Of a stretch of 64,000 nucleotides of DNA, positions 57,140 to 64,000 are shown piece by piece. Made by a program: the position numbers and the translations under genes. Every line of letters starts with the position of its first letter. Position 1 is the stretch's first letter. The notes beneath the pieces are model-generated. The model saw only the letters and a list, made by a program, of their open reading frames with translations. It was not told where the DNA came from and ran no database searches. Source of the DNA: an uncultured Eubacteriales bacterium (GTDB taxonomy: Bacteria; Bacillota; Clostridia; Oscillospirales; Oscillospiraceae); contig UQVA01000005.1 in assembly GCA_900544405.1 (NCBI GenBank), positions 35,843 to 99,842 on the forward strand, read 5' to 3'.

Positions 57140-57886
57140 ATGTTTCAGACACCTACCCCCCACATTTCCGCCAAGCCCGGCGACTTCGGCAAGACTGTGC
57201 TGATGCCCGGAGACCCCCTGCGCTCCAGATTCATTGCGGAGCATTTTCTGGAAAACCCCGTGCTGGTGAACAATGTCCGTGGCGTTCAGGGCTACACCGG
57301 CACCTATAAGGGTGTGAAGGTCAGCGTCATGGCCTCCGGTATGGGGATGCCCGCCATCGGCATTTACTCCCACGAGCTTTTCAACGGCTACGGCGTGGAG
57401 AACATCATCCGGGTGGGCTCCGCCGGGTCCATTCAGGAGCATATCCATCTCTATGATCTGGTGCTGGCCCAGGGCGCCTGTACCGACTCCAACTTCGCCG
57501 CCCAGTTCCATCTGCCCGGCACCTTTGCCCCCATTGCCTCCTTTGAGCTGCTTTCTGCGGCCGTGGAATCTGCCAAGGAGCAGAAGGCAACCTATCATGT
57601 GGGCAACGTGAACTCCTCCGACGTGTTCTACGGAGATCACGAGGGGGTTCCGGAAGGACTGGACAGCGTGTACGGCCTGAAAAAAATGGGCGTCATGGCC
57701 CTGGAAATGGAGGCCGCCGCCCTGTACATGAACGCCGCCCGTTACGGCAAGCGGGCACTGTGCATCTGCACCATCTCCGATCACGTACTCACCGGGGAGG
57801 AAACTACCTCGGAAGAACGCCAGACCGCTTTCACCACCATGATGAAGGTGGCTCTGGAAACAGCAGTTAAAATGGAAGGAAAGTAA
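57140..57886 (+). CDS. deoD: Purine nucleoside phosphorylase, DeoD type
   Basis: 248 residues. MPGDPLRSRFIAE at the N-terminus, VGSAGS and the ALEMEAAALY segment are DeoD signatures. It releases the base from purine (deoxy)nucleosides, giving (deoxy)ribose 1-phosphate for DeoB. RBS AGGAGG; deoB begins 7 bases after the stop. Confidence 0.96.
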   Translation: MFQTPTPHISAKPGDFGKTVLMPGDPLRSRFIAEHFLENPVLVNNVRGVQGYTGTYKGVKVSVMASGMGMPAIGIYSHELFNGYGVENIIRVGSAGSIQEHIHLYDLVLAQGACTDSNFAAQFHLPGTFAPIASFELLSAAVESAKEQKATYHVGNVNSSDVFYGDHEGVPEGLDSVYGLKKMGVMALEMEAAALYMNAARYGKRALCICTISDHVLTGEETTSEERQTAFTTMMKVALETAVKMEGK

Positions 57887-57892
57887 AGCAAC

Positions 57893-59056
57893 ATGAAACG
57901 CGTATTCTTGATCGTATTGGATTCCTGCGGCTGCGGGGCAGCCCCGGACAGTGAAAAGTTCGGCGACATCGGGGTGAATACCCTGCGCTCCTGTGCCACG
58001 TCCCAGTATCTCTCCGTGCCCAATATGATCTCTCTGGGCCTCAGCGACATCCCCACCGTGGACTATCTGCCTACCGAGGCCCATCCCACCGGCGCTTACG
58101 GCCGCATTCAGGAGCTGTCCGCCGGTAAGGACACCACCATCGGCCACTGGGAGATCGCCGGCCTGGTATCCCCCCAGCCCCTGCCCACCTATCCCAACGG
58201 GTTCCCGGAGGAGGTGCTGAAGCCCTTCCGGGAGGCTACCGGCCGGGGTGTACTGGCCAATGCTCCCTGGTCCGGCACGGAGGTCATTCAGAAGTACGGC
58301 GATGAGCACTGCAAGACCGGCGACCTGATCGTCTACACCTCCGCCGACTCCGTGTTCCAGATCGCCGCCCATGAGGACGTGGTGCCCCTGGAGACACTGT
58401 ATGAGTATTGCCGCATCGCCCGGAAAATCCTGGTGGGCAAGCACGGCGTGGGCCGGGTCATCGCCCGCCCCTTCGTCGGCACCTCCGGCCACTACACCCG
58501 GACCGCCAACCGGCACGACTTCTCCCTGGAGCCGCCCAAGCCCACTCTGCTGGATGCTGTGAAGAACGCCGGGCTGGATTCCATCGCCGTTGGCAAAATT
58601 TTCGACATTTTTGCCGGACAGGGTACCACGGAACACGTCTACAACAAGTCCAACGCAGACGGCATGGCCCACACCCTGGACTACGCCAAGAAGGATTTCC
58701 ACGGCCTGTGCTTCGTGAATCTGGTGGACTTTGATATGCTCTACGGCCACCGCCGGGACATTGACGGCTACGCCAAGGCCCTGACCGAGTTCGACACCTG
58801 GCTGCCCAGCCTGCTGGAACAGCTTGGCGAGGACGACATGGTGATGATCACCGCCGACCACGGCTGCGACCCGGCCTATACGGCCACCACCGACCACACC
58901 AGAGAGTATATCCCCATTCTGGCGGCGGGCAAGAAGATCAAGCCCACGGCCCTGGGAACCCGGGTAGGCTTCTGCGACATCGCCGCTACCGTGGCCGAGG
59001 CTCTGGGCGTGACGCTGGATACCCCGGGCAAGAGTTTCCTGAAGGAAATCCTGTAA
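57893..59056 (+). CDS. deoB: Phosphopentomutase
   Basis: 387 residues, alkaline-phosphatase superfamily. Metal ligands in LDSCGCGAAPD, GKDTTIGHWE and TADHGCDP. It converts (deoxy)ribose 1-phosphate to the 5-phosphate, which DeoC uses. Confidence 0.97.
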   Translation: MKRVFLIVLDSCGCGAAPDSEKFGDIGVNTLRSCATSQYLSVPNMISLGLSDIPTVDYLPTEAHPTGAYGRIQELSAGKDTTIGHWEIAGLVSPQPLPTYPNGFPEEVLKPFREATGRGVLANAPWSGTEVIQKYGDEHCKTGDLIVYTSADSVFQIAAHEDVVPLETLYEYCRIARKILVGKHGVGRVIARPFVGTSGHYTRTANRHDFSLEPPKPTLLDAVKNAGLDSIAVGKIFDIFAGQGTTEHVYNKSNADGMAHTLDYAKKDFHGLCFVNLVDFDMLYGHRRDIDGYAKALTEFDTWLPSLLEQLGEDDMVMITADHGCDPAYTATTDHTREYIPILAAGKKIKPTALGTRVGFCDIAATVAEALGVTLDTPGKSFLKEIL

Positions 59057-59077
59057 GAAAAACCATTCCCAAAATTC

Positions 59078-59101
59078 CGCCGGAGGCGCAAGTCTCCGGC
59101 G
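59078..59101 (+). other. Hairpin between deoB and cdd
   Basis: CGCCGGAG stem with complement and a weak T-tract (ATTTTC); possible partial terminator. Confidence 0.45.
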
Positions 59102-59125
59102 ATTTTCAAAAAAGGAGCTGTTTCT

Positions 59126-59545
59126 ATGACGGATATCGAAGCAAAGGACCTCTGCGCCCGGGCCGTGGAGGCCATGGGCCACGCCTACGCGCCCTACTCC
59201 GGTTATAAAGTGGGGGCGGCACTGCTGTGCGCCGACGGCACGGTCTACCAGGGCTGCAACATCGAAAACGCCTCCTATACCCCCACCGTCTGCGCCGAGC
59301 GCACCGCCTTCTTCAAGGCCGTGTACGACGGCCACCGGGACTTTACCGCCATCGCCGTCTGCGGCGGAAAAGACGGCGTGATCACCGGGGCCTTTCCCCC
59401 CTGCGGCGTGTGCCGCCAGGTCATGCGGGAGTTCTGCGAAGACGATTTTCTCCTCTGCTTTGTGACCCCGGAGGGTTACGAGACCCACACCCTGGCCGAG
59501 GTCTTGCCCTTCAGCTTCTCCGCAAAGACCCATATGCAACTCTAA
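59126..59545 (+). CDS. cdd: Cytidine deaminase
   Basis: 139 residues. Zinc site CAER (with the active Glu) and PCGVCRQ, plus NIENASYTPTVCAERTAFF. It converts (deoxy)cytidine to (deoxy)uridine. Last enzyme gene of the salvage cluster. Confidence 0.97.
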   Translation: MTDIEAKDLCARAVEAMGHAYAPYSGYKVGAALLCADGTVYQGCNIENASYTPTVCAERTAFFKAVYDGHRDFTAIAVCGGKDGVITGAFPPCGVCRQVMREFCEDDFLLCFVTPEGYETHTLAEVLPFSFSAKTHMQL

Positions 59546-59555
59546 GAAAAATATC

Positions 59556-59638
59556 TGTTTCTTTCCGGGAAACAGACAAAGAAATTTTCAAATGTTTCTC
59601 CGGAAACAGTTGATTTTTCCTGTGAAATATGCGAGAAT
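59556..59638 (+). promoter_or_regulatory. Promoter with two TGTTTC/GAAACA operators upstream of the BMP lipoprotein gene
   Basis: Inverted repeats TGTTTC-N7-GAAACA (59556-59574) and TGTTTC-TCCG-GAAACA (59593-59608) precede a likely promoter (TTGATT 59610-59615, 17 bases, GAGAAT 59633-59638). The second repeat ends one base before the -35 box, as expected for a repressor site. Confidence 0.6.
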
Positions 59639-59686
59639 AAACGTGGTATCTTGAATACCGGAATTTGATTTTTGGAGGTTTGCAAA

Positions 59687-60886
59687 ATGAAAAAGATTCT
59701 GGCACTTCTGCTTGCTGCCATGATGGTCGTCTGCGCTTTCGCAGGCTGCTCCACCAGTGACGGCAAGGGAACGACCCCCGCAACCAACAACACCACCAAA
59801 CCCGCCGACACCACTCCTGCCGATACCAAGGCTACCGAGCCTGCGGACACCGACAAGCCCGTGACCGGCACCGTTACCAAGGTGGCTCTGGTCACCGACG
59901 TGGGCACCATTGACGACGAGTCCTTCAACCAGGCTACCTGGGAAGGCGTGAAGGAATGGTGCGAGAACAACGGCATCGACTACACCTACTATCAGCCCTC
60001 CGAGGACTCCACTAGCGCCCGTGTGGCTTCCGTGGGCCAGGCCGTGAACGAAGGCGCTGACACCATCGTTATGCCCGGCTACCTGTTCGGTGAGACCGTT
60101 CTGACCGTGCAGGATATGTACCCCGACGTGCATTTCATCGCCGTTGACGTGGCCGCCGGCGACCTGACGCTGGATTACAACACCTACTACGATCCCTCTG
60201 CCAACGTGGCTTGCCTGACCTTCTCCGAGGAGCAGGCCGGTTATCTGGCCGGTTACGCTGCCGTGAAGGACGGCTACACCAAGCTGGGCTTCCTGGGCGG
60301 CATGGCCGTTCCCGCCGTTATCCGTTACGGCTACGGCTTCGTGCAGGGCGCTGACGCTGCCGCTGCCGAGCTGAATAAGGACATCGAGATCAAGTACACC
60401 TACGGCGGCCAGTTCCAGGGTTCTCCTGAGATCACCGCCAAGATGGAAGGCTGGTACCAGAACGGCACCGAGATCGTCTTCGCCTCCGGCGGCGGCATCT
60501 ACACCTCCGCTCTGGACGCTGCCAAGAAGACCGACGGCGCCAAGCTGATCGGCGTGGACGTGGACCAGAGCTACATCGACCCCGCTTACTTTGTGACCTC
60601 TGCCATGAAGCAGCTGAAGAACGTCACCATGACCGTTCTGGAAGCTCTGAACAGCGGCAGTTGGGAGACCTACGGCGGCAAGGTGACCAACTTCGGCCTG
60701 CAGGAAGGTGAGTATGTGGGCCTGCCCACCGCTGATTCCTCCTGGAACTTCAACACCTTCACCAAGGACGAGTACAACACCGTTCTGGAAGGCATCCGTT
60801 CCGGCAAGATTGCCGTTGACAACAACTCCGACAGCACCGTGACCCCCACCGTGTCTGCTCACACCAGCGTGGACTACATCGGCTAA
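59687..60886 (+). CDS. BMP-family nucleoside-binding lipoprotein
   Basis: 399 residues. Signal peptide with lipobox FAGC (C21), a Thr/Pro-rich linker to about residue 60, and a Bmp/Med domain (VTDVGTIDDESFNQATWEG; EEQAGYLAGYAA). Family members bind purine nucleosides for an ABC importer, which fits the salvage genes upstream. The usual ATPase and two permease genes do not follow. Codon use looks strongly biased, as in abundant proteins. Start at 59687 after GGAGG. Confidence 0.92.
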   Translation: MKKILALLLAAMMVVCAFAGCSTSDGKGTTPATNNTTKPADTTPADTKATEPADTDKPVTGTVTKVALVTDVGTIDDESFNQATWEGVKEWCENNGIDYTYYQPSEDSTSARVASVGQAVNEGADTIVMPGYLFGETVLTVQDMYPDVHFIAVDVAAGDLTLDYNTYYDPSANVACLTFSEEQAGYLAGYAAVKDGYTKLGFLGGMAVPAVIRYGYGFVQGADAAAAELNKDIEIKYTYGGQFQGSPEITAKMEGWYQNGTEIVFASGGGIYTSALDAAKKTDGAKLIGVDVDQSYIDPAYFVTSAMKQLKNVTMTVLEALNSGSWETYGGKVTNFGLQEGEYVGLPTADSSWNFNTFTKDEYNTVLEGIRSGKIAVDNNSDSTVTPTVSAHTSVDYIG

Positions 60887-60900
60887 GCATTTCTGCCCAA

Positions 60901-60926
60901 GAGGGCCCTTCGGGGCCCTCTTTTTT
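60901..60926 (+). terminator. Terminator of the BMP lipoprotein gene
   Basis: GAGGGCCC-TTCG-GGGCCCTC followed by six T: an ideal intrinsic terminator. Confidence 0.95.
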
Positions 60927-60943
60927 CGTAAGGAGCCTATTTT

Positions 60944-61408
60944 ATGTTTCGGGAAATGAGACGAAAAAAGCAGGCCATCGATGAGACGGCCTGCCTGGAG
61001 ATTCTGAAAAAGGAAAAGCGGGGCGTGCTGTGCATGACCGCCGACGGCTGGCCCTACGGCATCCCTATGGACCATGTGCTGCTGGACGGGAAGCTGTATT
61101 TTCACTGCGCCAAGGCCGGGAAAAAGCTGGAGGCCTTGCGGGAGGACGACCGGGTGTGCTATACCGTCACCGGCGAGGGGCGGCGGGGCGAGGGCTGGCC
61201 GCTGCATTTTGAGAGTGTGCTGGTGTTCGGCCGGATGCGGGAGATTCGGGACTCGGAAATGATCTGGAAGGTCTGCCGGGCCCTGACCGCCAAATTCACC
61301 GACGAACCGGAGTACGCCGAAAAAGAGTGGGCCGTCTCCGGCACGAAGCTGTCCTGCCTGGAGATCACCCCGGAGCATATCACCGGAAAAAAAGTCACGG
61401 AGCGGTAA
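60944..61408 (+). CDS. Pyridoxamine 5'-phosphate oxidase-like flavoprotein (NimA-related)
   Basis: 154 residues. MFREMRRKKQ, GVLCMTADGWPYGIPMDHV and LYFHCAKAGKKLEAL match the split-barrel FMN proteins related to NimA. Some relatives reduce 5-nitroimidazoles, but most do not give resistance and nothing here predicts it. AAGGAG precedes the ATG; it stands 17 bases after the previous terminator. Confidence 0.85.
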   Translation: MFREMRRKKQAIDETACLEILKKEKRGVLCMTADGWPYGIPMDHVLLDGKLYFHCAKAGKKLEALREDDRVCYTVTGEGRRGEGWPLHFESVLVFGRMREIRDSEMIWKVCRALTAKFTDEPEYAEKEWAVSGTKLSCLEITPEHITGKKVTER

Positions 61409-61440
61409 ACGCAACGGAGAAATCTCCCGGCGAGGCGAAA

Positions 61441-61470
61441 AAAAGCCTTCCCCTCCAGGGGAAGGCTTTT
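61441..61470. terminator. Terminator built from a repeat element
   Basis: AAAAGCCTTCCCCT-CC-AGGGGAAGGCTTTT, perfect, with A and T tracts on both sides, so bidirectional. Confidence 0.8.
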
Positions 61471-61522
61471 CTCAGTCCCGGCAGGTTTTGCGTCGATTTT
61501 TACCGCTCAAACGTCCCAGGCT

Positions 61523-61550
61523 GGCGGGCGAGGCATGCCTCGCCCCTACA
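61523..61550. repeat. Palindromic repeat (GCATGC-centred variant)
   Basis: GGCGGGCGAGGCATGCCTCG and CCCCTACA; the palindrome is kept though three bases differ from the 34298 copy, that is, with compensating changes. Confidence 0.65.
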
Positions 61551-61584
61551 AACAAAATCGGGGTGCGGTCCGTCCTCAAAATCC

Positions 61585-62367
61585 CTACGACCCCTCCGGG
61601 AACAATTCCGTCAGGGGGGCGAAGCGGTAGCCCATTTGCTCCCAGCGGGTGAGCAATTCGTCGAGGATTTCCCCGTTGGTCCGGGAAGTAGAGTGCAGCA
61701 GCACCACGGCCCCGTTATGGGTCCGGGGCAGCAGCTTGGCGAAAGCCTGCTCCGCTGTGGGCTGGGCATCGTTGTTCCAATCCACATAGGCCAGGCTCCA
61801 GAAAACCGTCTTGTAGCCCATGGCCTGGGCCTCCTTCAGGTTCTCCTCGCTGTAAATCCCCTGGGGCGGCCGGTAAAATTTAGAAATTTCCTTCCCGGTG
61901 ACGGACTGGTAGAGTTCCTCCAGGTCCGTCAATTCTTTTTGGAACACCGCCGGGTCGGTCAGGGCACTCATGTCCCGGTGGTGCATGGTGTGATTGCCCA
62001 CGATATGGCCCTCCTCCACCATCCGCCGGACCAGGTCCCCGTTCCGCTGCAAATAATTCCCCACCAGAAAAAAAGCCGCCGGAGCGTTGTGCTTTTTCAG
62101 AGCGTCGAGGATTTTCGCCGTGGAGCCGTTTTCGTAGCCCGCATCGAAGGTCAGGTACAGGACCTTCTCCTGGGTGTTGCCCAGGTAGGCCGCATCGTAT
62201 CGGGCCAGCTGGGCGGGTGTGGCGTTGCCGATGGGCGCAGCCCCCTCCTGCTGAAAGCTCAGACCCCAGCTGCCCGTGGGCATGGCTTCGGGCGAAAAAA
62301 TCGCCAGTCCCAGAAGCAGGGCCACCCCCAGGGCCGCAATGGCCAGCTTGCCGTTTCGTTTCCGCAT
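61585..62367 (-). CDS. Membrane-anchored polysaccharide deacetylase (PdaA-like)
   Basis: 260 residues: one N-terminal membrane helix (7-25), then a NodB domain with LTFDAGYENG, GNHTMHHRDM, FYRPPQG and VVLLHSTS. The FDAGYENG form of motif 1 is typical of PdaA-type enzymes that deacetylate muramic acid during cortex delta-lactam formation, so a sporulation or wall role is likely. It is divergent from the ADP-ribosylglycohydrolase-fold gene. Confidence 0.88.
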   Translation of the reverse strand: MRKRNGKLAIAALGVALLLGLAIFSPEAMPTGSWGLSFQQEGAAPIGNATPAQLARYDAAYLGNTQEKVLYLTFDAGYENGSTAKILDALKKHNAPAAFFLVGNYLQRNGDLVRRMVEEGHIVGNHTMHHRDMSALTDPAVFQKELTDLEELYQSVTGKEISKFYRPPQGIYSEENLKEAQAMGYKTVFWSLAYVDWNNDAQPTAEQAFAKLLPRTHNGAVVLLHSTSRTNGEILDELLTRWEQMGYRFAPLTELFPEGS

Positions 62368-62420
62368 ATCGTGTCCCCCTTTTGCGCTATCCTATGCGCC
62401 GGAAAGAGCGGAAATTCCGG

Positions 62421-62450
62421 TTGCTTTTTCCGGTGGGTGTAGAGTATAAT
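62421..62450 (+). promoter_or_regulatory. Promoter of the ADP-ribosylglycohydrolase-fold gene
   Basis: TTGCTT, 18 bases, TATAAT (62445-62450). Confidence 0.65.
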
Positions 62451-62476
62451 AGAGAAAAAGAAAGGGGGCGGCGGCA

Positions 62477-63601
62477 ATGGACGATACCGCATCCGTCTGC
62501 CGGGGCAGCCTGCTGGGGCTGGCGGTAGGCGACGCCATGGGTTACGCCGTGGATGCCAAGAATCTGGAGGAAATTCACCGGGACTACGGCCCCAGCGGTC
62601 TGCTGGGCTACGATCTGGTCAACGGCTATGCCGACGTGACCTCCCACACCCAGCTGGCGGCTTACACCGCCAACGGCCTGCTCGTTGCCTCCACCCGGGG
62701 GCAGCTCCGGGGGGTCATGGCGCCCTTCGTGCGCTATATCGCCATGGCCCAGCAGGAGTGGAGCAAAATCCAGGTGCTGCGGCGCTTGCCGGAGGCTACC
62801 AGCTGCTGGATCAGTCGTGTGGAGCATTTGCGGCGGCGGGTCTGCATGGATACAAGAATGTTGGACGTGCTGAATAACGGCCCTCTGGGCACCGTGGAGG
62901 ACACGGTGAACGATTCCACGGAAAGCTCCGCCCTGAGCGCAGCGGTGAGTGTGGGCCTGTTTTTCCATCCGGACCGGATGAAGCCCACGGAGGTGGGCCG
63001 CCTGGGGGCTGAGGCGGTGGCCCTGACCCACGGCAGCCCGGAGGCGTTCCTGACCGGGGCCTGGGTGGCCTACACCGTGGCGGGCATCGCCCAGGAAGGG
63101 GCCTTGGCCCTGCGGGACCAGTTCGTCCAGGCGGCGGAGGCCGTGGCGGCCCAGTTTTCCCGGCAGTTCCCTCAGGCCATGAAGCTGAAGGAAGCCGTGG
63201 GCCGGGGGGTCCGGATGGCGAAAAACGGCCTGATGGAGCCGGAGGAGGCCATGGAGGCCCTGCATTGCCAGGATGCCCTGGGGGTGGCCGCCGGAGCGGT
63301 GTATGCCTGCCTGAAAGGGGAGGGGGACTTCGACCGGAGCATGATATTGGCCGTGAACCATTCCGGCCGCAGCGCCGCCGTGGGGGCCCTGACCGGGGCG
63401 TTCCTGGGAGCCAAGCTGGGGGAGGAGGCGCTGCCGGAATTTTATCTGGAGTGTCTGGAGCCTGCCCCGGAATTGCGGATTCTGGCGGAGGACCTGGCCC
63501 GTGGGTGTCCCATGGACCTGCGCTCCCGGCTTTTTGACGACGATTGGGACCATAAATACGTCCAGGGCGAACCGGTGGATACCACGGTCTGGATGGAGTG
63601 A
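62477..63601 (+). CDS. ADP-ribosylglycohydrolase-fold protein with degenerate metal site
   Basis: 374 residues. Family motifs are clear: GSLLGLAVGDAMGYAVD at the start and VNHSGRSAAVGALTGAFLGA near 293-312. However the usual (T/S)DDTQ is T55-S-H-T-Q, and GGD(S/T)D(T/S) is S296-G-R-S-A-A, so the aspartates that hold the two Mg2+ ions are missing. The fold should remain, but hydrolysis of ADP-ribose links is doubtful. It may bind rather than cleave. Start after AAAGGGGG. Confidence 0.82.
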   Translation: MDDTASVCRGSLLGLAVGDAMGYAVDAKNLEEIHRDYGPSGLLGYDLVNGYADVTSHTQLAAYTANGLLVASTRGQLRGVMAPFVRYIAMAQQEWSKIQVLRRLPEATSCWISRVEHLRRRVCMDTRMLDVLNNGPLGTVEDTVNDSTESSALSAAVSVGLFFHPDRMKPTEVGRLGAEAVALTHGSPEAFLTGAWVAYTVAGIAQEGALALRDQFVQAAEAVAAQFSRQFPQAMKLKEAVGRGVRMAKNGLMEPEEAMEALHCQDALGVAAGAVYACLKGEGDFDRSMILAVNHSGRSAAVGALTGAFLGAKLGEEALPEFYLECLEPAPELRILAEDLARGCPMDLRSRLFDDDWDHKYVQGEPVDTTVWME

Positions 63602-63609
63602 CAAGAAAA

Positions 63610-63643
63610 ACGGACCCCCTGGATTTTCCAGGGGGTCCGTTTT
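63610..63643 (+). terminator. Terminator of the ADP-ribosylglycohydrolase-fold gene
   Basis: ACGGACCCCCTGG stem with perfect complement, then TTTT. Confidence 0.85.
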
Positions 63644-64000
63644 AGAGAAAAGAGAAGAGGGAAAAGTGAAAAGAGAGGGGGACGGATGAGGGGCGGGACG
63701 CAGTATCATTTTTGTGTGTAGGGGCGGCGGCATGCCCCGATGCGCACGAATTTCATACGCAGAAACAAGCGGGGCCTTGCCTCCCTCTATAAGCAGGAGA
63801 GGGCTTGACTCAGAGGGACCAGCCCGGTACTTCTGAGGAAAGGCTTCCCCTGGAGGGGAGGCTGGCAGACCGCAAGGGCAGTCGGAGGGGGTGTACGGTT
63901 GGACGGTGTAGAAGGGTGCCGACCCTTCTGAGGGATGCCTTCCCCTGGGGGAAGGTGGCCGGAATCGCAATTCCGGCCGGATGAGGGGCGGTAGGGGCTA
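63643..64000. repeat. Repeat mosaic at the window end
   Basis: Polypurine tract, GTAGGGGCGGCGGCATGCCC, CTTCCCCTGGAGGGGAGG, GGGGGTGTACGGTTGGACGG, CCGACCCTTCTGAGGGATGC and GGATGAGGGGCGGTAGGGG. These are the modules seen at 30697, 36331, 40701 and 45107. No gene is seen. Confidence 0.7.

Noticed and set aside
57107..59539. 810-codon minus-strand frame across deoD, deoB and cdd
   Set aside because: Spans several well-identified genes on the other strand, so it is a GC-driven shadow.
60944..61408. Nitroimidazole resistance gene nim
   Set aside because: Only fold-level similarity to NimA can be seen; most relatives are general flavoproteins.
26500..64000. CRISPR array as explanation of the repeats
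   Set aside because: The repeats are dispersed in gaps, palindromic and of unequal size, without regular spacers; no cas gene is seen.

Overview
The window looks like a chromosomal segment of a GC-rich (roughly 55-60% by eye) member of the Clostridia, most likely an Oscillospirales (Oscillospiraceae-type) gut anaerobe. Pointers are consensus sigma-A promoters, strong AGGAGG ribosome binding sites, ribonuclease Y, LplB/YtcP-type sugar permeases with a YesM/YesN-type two-component system, BspA-type repeat proteins, a class B sortase and an Fhs-FchA-FolD one-carbon set. No phage, transposase, CRISPR array or rRNA was seen. Species cannot be named from the sequence alone. Left part (1-26.5 kb): a PucR-family regulator diverges from a gene of unrecognised function. 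Then comes a long minus-strand carbohydrate locus: a solute-binding lipoprotein, histidine kinase, AraC-type response regulator, two permeases, a DUF624 protein and a dedicated ABC ATPase, followed by a MATE exporter, a polysaccharide deacetylase and a series of esterases (alpha/beta hydrolase, two SGNH proteins, a CE1-type esterase, a serine beta-lactamase-family hydrolase). Divergent from the binding protein is an operon of a type B carboxylesterase, a P-loop kinase and a sucrose-phosphorylase-like GH13_18 enzyme. The locus is unusually rich in de-acylating enzymes, so I infer a system for importing and stripping acylated sugars or glucosides, run by the two-component system. A shared promoter motif supports a common regulon. 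Middle part (26.6-38.6 kb): a His/Arg/Gly tRNA cluster, housekeeping genes (lspA-rluD-HAD phosphatase; trmB-mnmG; rny), a C39-like lipoprotein, an orphan CsoR-type repressor and an FAD oxidoreductase. Then (38.6-45.1 kb) come two tandem paralogues joining BspA-like repeats to a ComEC-like metallo-beta-lactamase domain. One has no signal peptide; the other is a 1373-residue protein with a signal peptide and a PxTG-type sorting signal. A class B sortase lies about 10 kb further on. Right part (45.4-64 kb): tRNA-Leu with an AT-rich islet flanked by direct repeats; a DeoR-type regulator with a split YdcZ-type transporter; a DUF1576 membrane protein; fhs-fchA-folD; tRNA-Glu and tRNA-Met; sortase; a nucleoside salvage cluster tdk-deoC-deoD-deoB-cdd plus a BMP-family nucleoside-binding lipoprotein; a NimA-like flavoprotein; a PdaA-like deacetylase; and an ADP-ribosylglycohydrolase-fold protein that lacks the usual metal-binding aspartates. 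From about 26.5 kb onwards most intergenic gaps carry pieces of a dispersed, hairpin-rich, non-coding repeat family, often merged with transcription terminators. It is one of the most striking unexplained structures here, beside the BspA/metallo-beta-lactamase pair and the acyl-sugar locus.
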